Shown here: piece after piece, positions 1-10,805 of the stretch
How the letters are laid out: every line of letters starts with the position of its first letter
Numbering within the stretch: position 1 is the first letter of the stretch
Position numbers and translations under genes: made by a program
The notes under the pieces: generated by a model
Told to the model about the DNA's origin: nothing
What the model saw: only the letters and a program-made list of their open reading frames with translations
Database searches by the model: none
From: Atrichornis clamosus
Lineage: Eukaryota; Chordata; Aves; Passeriformes; Menuridae
Assembly (NCBI GenBank): GCA_013400975.1
Contig: WBMZ01008629.1
Coordinates: forward strand, 62,001 to 126,000
Direction: 5' to 3'
Length of the DNA stretch: 64,000 nt

Positions 1-3000
1 CACCGCACCTACTGACAGAACTCCTGTGCGTGAACTTTCCTCTTGGTCTTGGACAGGTTTCCCTTTTCTCCCTTTTTTCAAATCTCATCCCTGAAAGGCA
101 CATGATGGAGATGCCCTCACACACTCAGCTCATTGCCATGCACATTGCAGTCAAAATCTCATTTTCATTCCAGAAACAAAAGGTCTGTCAACTCGTTTAA
201 CTGCACAGAAAACACCAAACAAGAAATAAAGCCCAATTAAGAATAAAAAGAAGGAAGAGGCTCAGTATAATAGATTGTTTTGGTAAGTGGATTCGTCAGC
301 TCCATTTGCAAGCTGTTGCTATGTGAACCTGTGTCAGGACCAGGCTGTTTAGGGGCAGGCAGGGCAGGCAGCTGTCCTGGGGGGCTGCTCCTCAGAGCTC
401 GGGGGGCAGTGGCGATGGGGATGGTCTGTCCCAGGAGAGGCTGTGCCACCACACCCCAGGTGCCCCATTTTCCTGCCAAGGGGTAAAAGCAGGATCTGGG
501 CTGTTGCTCTCTGGCAGCGCCTTGTCTCCCAGAGGCAGCCCCATGGAAAGCTGTGTTGGATGTACTTTGGAGGCTGTGCCCTGGCTGCAGGAGGTGGAGG
601 AGGCCACTGTCCCCATGGCTGGTGACCTTCCTGCAGACACCACCACACTGTTCCTGGGGACACCCCCGTGCTTGCAGGTTTCTCACAAGCTTTCCCTCGG
701 CTTTTCTCTTCCCCTCAAGAGATGACCACTTCAAACAACCGTTCTGCTTTCTGATGCATTAAGACTTGGAAATTTGCCATCCATCACAGCTGTGTGTTTG
801 AGCCTGTGTGATTATTTTGGGAAGTGAACCATGGTGATTTGTGTGTATGTGCTTTATTGACGAGCAGGATGTTCCCTATCTACCTCTCCCTGGCTGTCTG
901 CATTTGCATTGGTTAATAAAATGTCTGATGTTCAATGACTTTCTGATGGGTGAACAAGATTTGGCATACAGGATGTAGTAGTTTTTCACGAAGGCTAAAA
1001 TTTCATCCTGGGAGACTGAACCCTCTGTGGCAGCCATACACAATCCATAATAACAGAAGCTTTTAACCCATCCATAATTGCTTTCATATAGAAAATGATT
1101 GCTGTAAGTTAACTTCATAATTCTAAATCAGTGGCTCTCAGTAGGAGTTCAGATGCTTTAATTTGCCCTGAATTATCTTTAACTCACAGGCAGTTCATCT
1201 ATGCTCTTTTCTGATTATGTTCCTTGTCATTCTGACCCAAACTTTGTCTATTTAATTTTTGTCTCCTCTTTCTGAAAACAGACCAATTTCCAATGATATT
1301 TCACCAGTGGTGATGATACTGGCTGGGGAGAGGAGTGGGTGAGGTGCTCCCACCTGGAAACCAGCCCGTGCTGTGAACCTGTCATGTGTTACTGACGTGG
1401 TCATGAGGGACCCAACTGGGGTTCTCCCCCTGGGCTGAAGGTGTGGGTACCCCCCAACAGGGTGGGAGAGGAGGGTCAGCACAATGGTGATTTCTGTGTT
1501 GGTTCGTGCCATGGTTCCTCCTCTTTGGCTGCGAGAAGGGAAGGCCGTTGTGGCTGTCTCTGTGTGCACCCAGCATGTGGGGCTTTCCTGGGCACAGCAT
1601 TAGACGTTCTGTGGTGGCACATACAGCACAGATGTGGTGGCAATCTGGGGGTACCTCCCTAATGGGGACAAAGCTCATGGCTGGGTTGTTTGACAGTCCC
1701 AAAATGAGCAGAGTGGCCACTCCTCCCCTTATGGCAGCAGCCAGCTTGTGTGATTTTGAGTGACAGCAGATGAAAGCATTGCATTACAGCTTGTCTCTAG
1801 AACTGCACATCTGTGTCAGCTCTTTGCTAAATCAATAAACAGGATGCTGAAGGAAAAATACTTTCAGGCTTCTTATGTCTTTATGCATCAAATTGATTGG
1901 GCAATGAGAAGCTGGGGTGGCAGCAGGGATTGCAGTGTGGCTGGGCTGGTGAACATTTTGTCAAATCACAGGTAAGGGCTGAGTCCTGGAAGGTGTTGGC
2001 AGGTTGTTCCCCTGGTCATGTGGATTCCTTTCCAGTGTAGTTACTATGCAATTTTGGTTAGAAATCTTCAACCCAGGAGCCTATGGTACAGCATCAAGAA
2101 GTGGAGAAAAAAATTACTTTGCATGTTCCAACAGACTAACAAATTACCTATGGAAATGCACTTGAGAATATTCCTCAGTAATTGGATTTCAGCTGTTGTT
2201 TCAGTGTATGTGCCCCCAGGCTGTGGAGGTAAAAGGACTCCACTGAAACGCTTTGAAATGTTCTCTGGCACCTACAAAATGTGTTTACTATTAAAAAGTG
2301 AAACCTGCAAGTCAGAACGCTACTAAGTGCAGTTTAGAAACAAAATTGCACCCCTGCAGCATAGCTCAGAGTGCTGAAGCATCTGGTTTTTCCAGACAGT
2401 CTCTACCCAGAAACATTCCTGCGACTTGAGCGGAGAAGTCCTGTCTGTGCCTTCTGCCAGGCTAACAAGGGCATGTCTGTGTCGTGCAGCAGGAACCCTC
2501 AAACAACAGCTGGTTTGAGCTGAGCAGTCCTTGGGTCCTGGAGCAGGCTGGGAAACACACAGGAGGCTTTGAAGGATGAGCTCTTCTAGATTTGGTATCT
2601 CTTGGGTGCGCTGGTCCTACCCCTGGATACAAAAGTGCTCTTACAGGCTTGAAATAGAGGGAGTTTGCTGCTTTTGCAGAGCATGAGGAGCAACATCTCC
2701 TTAAGTACTGCAATGTGTGTGGTGAAGAGGAGGTGTGCTCCTGGGACACTGACCCTGGGTGTTGACACTTCTCTCTTTGGAAGCTGGTGACACCTCCAAC
2801 CTTGGCCTCGATGCTGAAACCATAGATGAAATAGGGAGGAATAAGCTGTCATTGCACATCACATGGTGACCGCTGAGATGGGTGTGAGAAACGGGAGCAA
2901 TCTGAAGTGTCAACAAGTTGGATAGAATTGAGTCTGGATGCTGAGAAAAAATTCTTGATGTTGGGAGCAGAAGGGAAGCAAAGCCTTTCTCCTCGGTGAT

Positions 3001-3589
3001 ATATGTGTCATAAAGCTGAAGATATGGTGGGTTTTGTTTTGGTTTTTTTTTAAATGGTGGGGACAGTTGTCCAAATTCTGATTCTCAGTGACCACACACT
3101 GCAGTTTTATGCTCACACTGGGCATCACTCCATCTGTTTCAGTAGAGATGTGTACTGAGGCTTTCTCTTCAAGAGCTGTATGTACAGTGCCAAATCTAAC
3201 CATGAGTTTAAAACACGTTATCCTGAAAAGATGCTGATTTTGAAATGGGAGGGCTCCCTTGGGAATCCCTCTTCAGGGGTCACCTTCTGCTTATTTTGCA
3301 CAGAAAGACATTTCTAGAATTCTACAGAGCAATAAAAACCAAATCCCCCAAGTGTGAAAAGTAAGACTTTTTTTTTCCCCAGAAGGTTTTCGAGTGTAAA
3401 ACAGAAATTATTATGTGTGTTGCACCTGTTGAAGAGTGGGGAAATGGGACTTTGTTCTTCTATTGAAGAAGTGTTTAGATGGGCGACTTACAAAGCTGAA
3501 TTATACCCCTGGCTGTGGGTCACCCATAAGCAGAGCCAACTGGAAAAATCACCGCCTTTCCCCCCAGATTTATTTTTTTGCCTGAAGAC
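1..3589. other. Non-coding single-copy sequence, no gene seen
   Basis: No gene is supported here. Open frames at the left edge (for example 237-734 on the minus strand) lie in a G+C-rich patch, are overlapped by frames on the other strand and resemble no known protein. A perfect octamer ATTTGCAT sits at 902-909. A short T/G-rich simple stretch lies near 3027-3050. Nothing else of note was recognised. Confidence 0.6.
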
Positions 3590-3900
3590 ACTGAAAGCTG
3601 CACATCTCCACCTGAACTTTTCAGATCTCTCCACGCCCTTTGGCAGGAGCCGAAAGCAAACTTGGCCCCGCCAACCGCCCTGGTTGGTTTTGCGGGAGCT
3701 GCACGGAGGGAAATAAATCTGCTCTGCCGACCGAGGCAACTAGTTCTGTGGGTTTATAAATGCTGCAATTGAGTGTTTTGACACGGCAGTCAGATACAGT
3801 TAATCTTTGCCTTGACCCCCCGGTACCGGAGCGCGGGCTCAAACCGCTGGTTAAGCACGTCCGTCTCCTGTTGTAGCATTCGCGCTCCAGCGCCCCGGCT
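3590..3900. promoter_or_regulatory. Short CpG-rich stretch, possible regulatory element
   Basis: About 20 CpG dinucleotides fall in roughly 310 bp at about 55 % G+C, so CpG is near its expected level, whereas flanking sequence is CpG-poor as usual for a vertebrate genome. That pattern suggests a region unmethylated in the germ line, such as a promoter or CpG-rich enhancer. No TATA box, convincing first exon or coding frame is linked to it. The rapid fall to AT-rich sequence on both sides makes it a discrete element. The function is inferred. Confidence 0.4.
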
Positions 3901-4132
3901 AATCAAGTGTAATATATCTCTGGGTAAAACACACACTCTGCTTTTCACAGCTATTTAAACAAAAAACAGACCTCGGCGCGTTAGTTACATACACAAACCA
4001 CACAGGACTGCGGTTCCTGCGGTGACGGGAGAAGTTGGAAGGGTTGGGCTTGTTCCGCAGAGGAGGTGTGGGAAAGGTGTGGGAAGTGCTTGTTTCCATC
4101 TGCCCAAATATGTAAAAAAATAGTACCCCCCA

Positions 4133-4246
4133 CTTGGTGTCATACCAAAGGCTGTGAGTCCTGATGGGTGGATGGGTTTGTGTGTGAATATGAGAAAGAG
4201 CTCCTTGGTGTCATCCCAAAGGTTGTGTGTCCTGAAGGGTGGATGG
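4133..4246 (+). repeat. Imperfect direct duplication, two 43-bp copies
   Basis: Positions 4133-4175 and 4204-4246 match at 39 of 43 bases with no gaps (about 91 %), a period of 71 bp. Both copies begin CTTGGTGTCAT and end GGGTGGATGG. The 28 bp between them is G/T- and A/G-rich and not repeated. This looks like a local tandem duplication whose inter-copy part has diverged or been replaced; no known repeat family was recognised. Confidence 0.75.
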
Positions 4247-5425
4247 TTATGGACCCATAGTCCTGGACTAAGATTTAGGAGAGTGGGGATTGGCTTTGGG
4301 TGAGATCAGGAGGATCTTGTACAGAGGCTGCACAAATTATCTGGTCTCAGTGTCTGGTAATGATAAGTCTTTCCTACAGCAAAGTGTCGCTCAGGAGACA
4401 GTCAAATTTGGGCAGGACAGAAAGCTACATGCATTAGAGGCATGGTATTTATTTAAATTGCTGGGCTTTTCTGTTTGACAGCCCAGCTGATCTGTAAAAT
4501 GTGCTGTCCACAGAGGTCCAAAGATGACTCGATTGTACCAAAGCAATATTCCCTTGCAAATCTAGTGAGACCCATTTGTTTTTGTTAGACTTATTCATGC
4601 CAGCTTTGATTGGAAGAAACTGGGCACATTTTGACAAGAGCTGTATTTAGGGATGTTCTGTTTTTAAAAGCATATCCCTGTGTGGTGCCCACAGAGGTGA
4701 GGCTGGCGAACCACAGGAGCCCTAAACTCAAATGATGGGGTGAGGTGAGGGATGGAGCTGGGAGGTTGTTGAAGGGAATGACATTTTGTCTTGGCCTGCT
4801 GTGGATGATTTTCATGGCACCTGTGATTTTGGAAGGTAAGGCCAGGTGTTCGCAGAACATCCCGTGGCAGCTCATAAGACAATCAGGAAGGAAATAATCA
4901 CACATGAACTTAAAAAAGAAAATGGGAGAAGAAAAAATATGTTTCGGTGTTGAACCAAATACTGGTTAGGTTTGCTAGTAAGGCCGTCATGTCAGCAGTG
5001 CACAAAGTATTCTGTGACTTCTAGATTAAGGAGTTAAGTGAGTCTAAAAGTTGATAAACACTGAACTGGATGACCTCTTGATACCCCATCAAGCTTTATA
5101 TTTTCCTATGATACTTTGACAGTTTTCCCCCAAAAATCCCAGTTGCTTTCTCCTGTAATTTTTCTAGCCTCCTGTTTGATCTCCCCGGGATATCAGTGCA
5201 GATTCATTGATGTGTCTCTGTTAAAATACAACAAAGCTTCTGCTTGAGAACTCTGTTTTACAGAGCAGCTCATCTTGTTGGATATTGAGAAATTACACAG
5301 CTCAGGATGAAATATATCCTAACCCACCAAAACTCTCATGTGCTGAAGTACGAGGTTCCTCCAGGCAGTACAATGTATAAGCCCTATATAAATGTCTGTG
5401 TGAAAATAAGATACTTAAATCTCTT
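4247..5425. other. Non-coding sequence, nothing recognised
   Basis: AT-rich single-copy sequence between the local duplication and the MIR relic. Open frames on the minus strand near 4591-4905 show no recognisable domain and overlap one another. No repeat family, RNA gene or clear regulatory motif was identified. Confidence 0.55.
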
Positions 5426-5572
5426 TTGAATCCTGGCTCTGCCAAGCCCATCACAAAGCCAGTCCGTGACCTCTGCGCCTCCCTCCCTTCCCTGCGAAAC
5501 GGAGCTGAGCTCTCCTGGGGGAGACGGGAGGTGAGACTTGCCGAGCTAATGTTTATAAAGCCCTTTGAAGGT
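5426..5572 (+). repeat. Ancient MIR-type SINE relic
   Basis: The order of landmarks follows the MIR consensus in plus orientation: a GAATCCTGGCTCTGCC block (5428-5443), a degenerate GTGACCTCTG segment near 5466, a pyrimidine-rich C-T block corresponding to the usual 'CCTCAGTTTCC', then TAATGTTTATAAAGCCC near 5547-5563, matching the 3' part of MIR-like amniote SINEs. Internal divergence is high, consistent with great age. The copy runs into a CpG-rich stretch, which is unusual for an inert old SINE. Assignment is from memory of the consensus; another CORE-type SINE is possible. Confidence 0.55.
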
Positions 5573-5815
5573 GAGTGTCAGCGCGTACCTGCGGCAGCAG
5601 CCCGGCTTGGGAGCGCTCATTAGCATTCAGGGCATGCTCAGAGAGCAGCTCTGTGGCGGGGTGTTAACTGTGCTGATAAATCTTGTGTAAAAACAACACT
5701 CCGCCGCGCCGTTAAAGCTCCTTCCACCTGGGAACATCAAAGCCCGACACAAGCGCGGCTTGATCCTCGCAGCAGCCGCGGCTGCTTCGTGCCGTGGTGC
5801 GGGCGGGGCTGTGGG
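5460..5815. promoter_or_regulatory. CpG island, no linked gene seen
   Basis: Roughly 26 CpGs occur in about 355 bp at about 60 % G+C, giving an observed/expected CpG ratio near 0.8 by hand count. That meets the usual CpG-island criteria. A repeated CCGCCGCGCCG-like core lies at 5700-5712 and more CpGs follow to 5815. No coding exon or TATA box is convincing. It could be a lncRNA promoter or an orphan CpG island with enhancer activity. Its left third overlaps the MIR relic. Confidence 0.5.
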
Positions 5816-6346
5816 GACACCCCTGGCTCTGGCAAGGGAAAGGCAGTTCTTGGGGTGTCTTAGCAAGGGGATCTCTGCACCACGATAACGATCCGACCCC
5901 AAGTTTTTATAAATGTGCCATAAATACGCTGCTGGGAGCTGACTGGTGCTCCCAGAAAGAGAAGGGCAAACCTGCAAATCGCCGCAGGCAAGTTCAGGTT
6001 TTAGCAATTAGTAAAAAAATGTATCATAGGACACTTTTAAAGTCTGCGTTCTATGCTGTGAAAGGTAATTGGATACCATTATAAAATCAAATAGCAATGG
6101 ATATGAAAGCAGTCATGCCAGCAACAGGAACGGGGTGCCTGCCTTGTGCAGAAGGCTGCAGGAGTGCAGCCTGTGCCCTCTTTTAAAGGCTGTGATGTCT
6201 TTTAAATATATTTACCTCTCCTAAGACTTTGAATCCAAAACAGCTTCAAAACAGGAGGTACCTGTTATTAAGCTTTCTTTTACCTGTGTCTTGCAATAGG
6301 TTACTTCTGTTAAAAGAGATGGAAAATTTTGTTAGGGAAAAATCAC
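5816..6346. other. Non-coding sequence, nothing recognised
   Basis: A transition from the CpG-rich element to AT-rich sequence. No gene, repeat or RNA feature was recognised. The minus-strand frame 5627-6007 is carried mainly by the G+C-rich sequence to its right and has an alanine-rich, low-information composition. Confidence 0.5.
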
Positions 6347-6445
6347 AGATCAAAGAATAATTTAGGTTGCAAGGGACCTCGAGAGGTCACCAAGTCCAAC
6401 CTTCTGCTGAAAGCAGGGCTGACCTCAAAGTTAGACTGGGTTGTG
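6347..6445 (-). mobile_element. CR1 LINE 3'-end fragment (minus strand)
   Basis: The plus strand reads as the reverse complement of an avian CR1 3' end: a degenerate 'AATCACAGATCAAAGAAT' start (the CR1 terminal ATTCTATG-type repeat reversed), then TTTAGGTTGCAAGGGACCTC, GAGGTCACCAAGTCCAACC and a 'CTGAAAGCAGGGC' block with a GACCTCAAAGTTAGACTGGGTTG continuation. The element is heavily 5'-truncated, as most CR1 copies are, and retains no part of the reverse transcriptase. Sequence past about 6445 no longer follows the consensus. It points to an avian, or at least archosaurian, genome. Confidence 0.85.
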
Positions 6446-8496
6446 ATTTAAATGTGATGACATTTATTTATAAAGTGATAATCGTATAACACTTGAGTGT
6501 GTCAGATTATATTCAGTCTGGCTCTTCTAAGTAAAGGGATAACTGGAGAAAATGCACTGGGACTTCTGAGATTAATGTCTGGCTAATAATCTAACCATTA
6601 CTGCCCTGGGATATGTTTTTCCAGCCTGGCATGAGCCAAGACCTGAAGGATGCTGTGCAGGGCAGGAGCAGCACAGCCTGGGGCAGGTGCCAGATATGGA
6701 CACAGCTCTTGGGGTCCGGGGAAGGTCCTGAGGACCCACACAAACCCATCCTGAGAGTATCCCTGTGCCAGGTCCAGCTGCCTACCCTGCCCCTGGCAAA
6801 GCAAGATGTGCTTTAACCTGTGCACAGTGACATCAGCCCAAACTCCTGCAGCTCTGCTGTGTCCCCCTCCTCTCTCAGACATGGAAGAGGAGCTGAGGAA
6901 GAACAGAGAAAGTTTTAGTTCAGCAAATCCATAAATCATTTCATTTGATGATTATTTATGAACTAGATCAGAAGCTTATGACAGTAGCTCTTAAGAAAGA
7001 GTTCCTGGCTGCCGAGCAGTTGGCATAGTTGTCCTTTGAGAACATTAAATATGCATTTGCACAGGTGACTGTGGCTTCTTCCATTAACCCTTGGTTTCCA
7101 GCTTCCAGCCATTACTGTACTTTCCATGCACAAACACGTTAATACTCTGTAATTCTATAGAAGTCCAGAGACTGCATGAGGAGTGCAGTGAGTGCCCTCT
7201 CACTGAGGTGTAGCAAAGGTCCTGCCTTGGTTGGATTTATGGTGCCTGTGTTGTCTGTCCCCCACCCAGCTCTCCTGCCTTGCTTATCTGAAAGCTTTTT
7301 CCCTCAAACTGTATTTACTACTTGGGAATGGAGACTTCTGCAGTGGGGCAGGACCAATGCAAGTTGCTGTTCTTTGCTGCTAAGTAAGGCAGCAAAACAT
7401 GACCCTCCTGCTGTCCTTCCTGCTCCTGCATCTCTGGGACATTTTTCATGGTTTTTTATTGTGCTGATGCCACAAGAGGCATCCTCCTGGTGCAACACCC
7501 CTTGTCCCTCTGCCTGAAAAGGGTCCTGCAGGCCTGCACGTTCACCCAGCAGCTCGGAGAGGATCCGGCAGCCACAATGCACAAGCTGGGTGTGAACACG
7601 AGGGGTTAATGTGGAATGGAAAAGAGCTGCAGGGTTCCACTGCAGCTCTCGGGCAGGTTTGGCACTGTCACTTCCTGGTGTCACTTGACAGTTAAAGCAA
7701 TGTTGCTTTGACAGTTAATGCAAGCGATGTTGCAAAGAGCAAATTAATTAGATTTGACAATAAGACTGGGAAACAACTTGACTTTGGAGTAATCTGTTAT
7801 GGGAAGGGAAAGTATTTAATTGTTGGCTTCTTGGCTTTCTGTTTAAAACCAGACACGGAATTCCAGCTCTTGTGTGGGTGTAGGCACCTTTCTTGTGTCT
7901 AATAATGGTTTGGATAAGTGAGTATTTCCACTGCTGTGGAACTTGTTATTTGGTATGAACTGGGGAAAAGTTACTGGGTTCCTGTAGTATTTAAGAATCC
8001 TGTACAAAATTTCCCCACCAGGCTAGGAAACTGAGTGGATCTGAGAAGCAAAGATAGTTGGGTGCCTGCCTTTCTGCCATCTCCTGCTACAGAGCTCAGT
8101 ACCAGCTGCTGGTTTGCACCTTTGCCTTCAGCTGAGTTTGATACACAAGCTTCTGGTTACCACAGAATATTTGAGAGATTTTATTGTACTTAAATCCAGT
8201 GGTTGCTCTTTTCTGGGACCATTTTGCACCTGGTGGCTACAGAAACATATTTTCAGTTTCCAGTACTTGTAGTAAGGTGGGCTCCCCCACTGCTGCCGTA
8301 CCTTCTCCAGCTGTAGCTCCTCAGCTCTGGAAAACTCTAAACAGACTCACAAGATAATTCATTTGAAACCTAAAAACCTCTTCCTTTCCTCCTTTAATCA
8401 AGAGCCTGTTCCTAATGTGCAAGTTTTTATGCAATAAGCTTTATTGTGTAGATCTACTAGTATGGGTTACAGCTCCAGTTTCCTTTAACATTGAAT
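6446..8496. other. Non-coding single-copy sequence, no gene seen
   Basis: No gene is supported. Paired overlapping frames around 7176-7684 on both strands lie in a moderately G+C-rich stretch and have no recognisable domains. Sequence from 7700 onward is AT-rich. No tRNA, microRNA or simple repeat of note was found. Confidence 0.55.
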
Positions 8497-8575
8497 ATTA
8501 GCATTTATTATTTATATAGTGCAAACAATGTGCGAAGCTGAGTGCAATTGTCTTAGTTACAGACAATATAAAACC
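8497..8575 (+). repeat. Possible ancient L3/MIR-like repeat tail
   Basis: The segment starts with TTTATTATTTATATAGTGC and continues with an AATGTGCGAAGCTGAG block and an ACAGACAATATAAAACCCTG block. This order resembles the 3' tail seen in very old amniote L3/CR1-like or SINE families, where a 'TATTTATATAGCACC' motif is followed by a GTACA/ACAGACAGT segment. The similarity is partial and remembered, so it may instead be unique AT-rich sequence. Confidence 0.3.
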
Positions 8576-10194
8576 CTGATTGTTATTTTTGTGGCTTCAT
8601 AAATCCAGAACTTCTGATGCTCCAGTTATCCACCTTTGACATAAGGAATCTGCAGTGCTTTGGCAGTATTAGCTAAGGGTGGGAAACTCACTTGATGGAT
8701 TTCAGGAAGGCTGTACCTGAGTCACCCTGCCTGTAGGAATAGGCTTGAATGACACAGTTGCAGCACTTATGTGTATTTCTTGGGGATGAAGGATTAACAG
8801 ATGATGGATTAGGCAAATTAATCTATGGTTTGTCAGGACTACATTACACAGAGTTCAATTTAGTTTGATGGATTAATTATTTATTATTTATTATTTGCTG
8901 TTGTGTGTCAGTAAGTGGCTCTTCCTAGCATGATGATGTATGAGAGCAGCCCATGCCTGAGCTGCTGTATATAAAGGTCATCGTTTCCGTAATTAACCCC
9001 ATTTTTCATGGACTTTTAATGCCGATACATTAATTTGTGCCGGTCTGGAATGTGACAAAGAAATGCATTTCCTTGAGTTAGGTTTAGCTGAAGAGCTCCA
9101 AGCCGTAGGACTAAGAGTTTTGGGGTACAGCACACATATTCTTCAGCAGGTTGCCTGCAGCTGAGTTTCTCTGACCTAGGAATACTTTCAGGGAGAGAGG
9201 GAGGACTTAGGTGCCTGCAATGCTAGTTTTAAAAAGAGATATGAAGCAGAGTGATAGAGCAGCATAAACCTGGCAGTGAGAGGTGGGATTGGGACCAGAG
9301 CCACTCCTGGATTTTTCTCTCTTTAGGGCCTCACATTGAACCATTGCAAACAGATCTTTGCAGCAGAGCAGCATCCAGGTCTTACAGGGCAGTGCAACAG
9401 CTATTCTTCAGTGGCTTTTTTAAGGTGTGATGCCCTTTCCCACCTTTTGAGCTACCTGACTCCTCTTCTGCAGCCTGCTCCTTCGTGCCGAGCTGGATAT
9501 TCAGGATGTGCTTGGGGACAGCAGTTTCTCTGCAGGAGCACCTCCTTGGGTCCTGCCCAAGGCTTTGGAAACTGCTACTACCATCTCATAGCCAGTGGAG
9601 TCTTGGAGATGAGGTCACTGGGCTGCTCTAGGTGGGAGATATGCCCTTGCCTGGGTACCCATGTCCATGTTCCCAAACAAGACCAGTAAGCAGGAAAATG
9701 TTCTTTTTTCCTGGTGCAGGAACTGGGGCCAGCCTCTCCTGTAGAACGGCATGTGTAGCCCCATCTCCCCATCTGCCTGTGAGGGCAGCGAAGAGGGTCC
9801 TGCCTGCCTGGCTGCTCCACTCAGGCAGCAGCAGGTTTCCCTCTCAATTTCCCTGTCTTTGTGGCTTAAATCAGAACCTTGGGGCTGGCAGAGTGCCTGC
9901 TTAACGATGGGCTAATCATTTACAGCAGAATGCAAAGGCAGAGAAGTGTGTTTTTAATCTTTACAAATGTATCTAGATAAGCCAGGAGACAGACTTATCT
10001 TTTGTATTACAAGAATGGAGGGTAAAAAATCCACACTGAGGAACGTTGCTGTACCGTCCTTGGCCTTTTCTTCAGCCTTTGTCTTTTCCTCTGTATCTTC
10101 CGCTGTTGAATTAATGGGATATGAACTCTGAATACTTAAGTGATCTATTCATTTTAATTAGCTTCCTAATAGCTTCTGGACAGTGATGGAACAC
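8576..10194. other. Non-coding; possible conserved AT-rich block 8930-9090
   Basis: No gene recognised. The part around 8930-9090 mixes TAATTAA and ATTAAT homeodomain-type cores with a TATATAAAGG box-like string (8968-8977) and reads like many vertebrate non-coding conserved blocks; this is an impression only. Downstream, 9336-9904 contains overlapping frames on both strands without domain features. A short TTA-rich run lies at 8873-8896. Confidence 0.4.
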
Positions 10195-10805
10195 AACGTC
10201 GGGGACTGTGCTGTTTACCTCCCAAAGCTCCGGGCACTGCGAGTCGCCTGCACACGGTTCCTGCCCTGCCTGAGCTGCCGAGCAGCCTGTGGGACTGGAG
10301 GAGTTCTGGGCAGGGTGCGCGGATGGAGGCTGTGAATGTGAGGGGGTGCAGAAACGCAGCTGCGTGTTTTGGTGGCTGGGAGTGCCTCCTCCTCGTGGGA
10401 GGCTCCGCATCCGTGAGCACGGGTGGGATGTCTCGCCTGCCGGGGGCCGAGCAGCCCTGGAGCAAGCTCAGCCTTCGCCAGCGGGGTGGCCGGGATGCGG
10501 GAATCACGCGTGAGCCCCTCGGGCGGGTGCGTGCGGAGGGCAGCTCCCGCTCCTCACCGCCGGCCACCTCCGCCCGCAGCCTCCGAGCCCGGGAAGCGCT
10601 CCCGCCAGATGGGCCTGTCTGGATTCTGGCTGCATCCTCAGCGGGAAGCATACGGTGGGAGGCTGGGGACAGGGAGGTGAGGAAACCAGCCGCGCTCCTC
10701 GCCTTCCGCTGTGCGCACGAAGCTGTGAATGGGAGGGAAGCCGGGGAGCTCTGGAGCAGCCAAGACCGGGGGCAGAGAAATTCGCACCGTTCCAGTTTAC
10801 CGAAG
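10195..10805. promoter_or_regulatory. CpG island, strongest in the window
   Basis: By hand count about 50 CpGs occur in about 610 bp at roughly 65 % G+C, an observed/expected ratio near 0.75. The densest part is 10430-10620. CpG islands usually mark promoters of housekeeping or developmental genes. A good donor-like string GGGAGGTGAGG occurs at 10673-10683, and an acceptor-like CCGCCCGCAG at 10571-10580, so a short non-coding exon is conceivable. Open frames on both strands (10166-10651 minus, 10323-10811 plus) are explained by the low stop-codon frequency in such sequence and have no domain signature. Confidence 0.65.

Noticed and set aside
9233..9310. MIR-like string with TGGGATTGGGACC
   Set aside because: Too few landmarks in order to separate it from chance.
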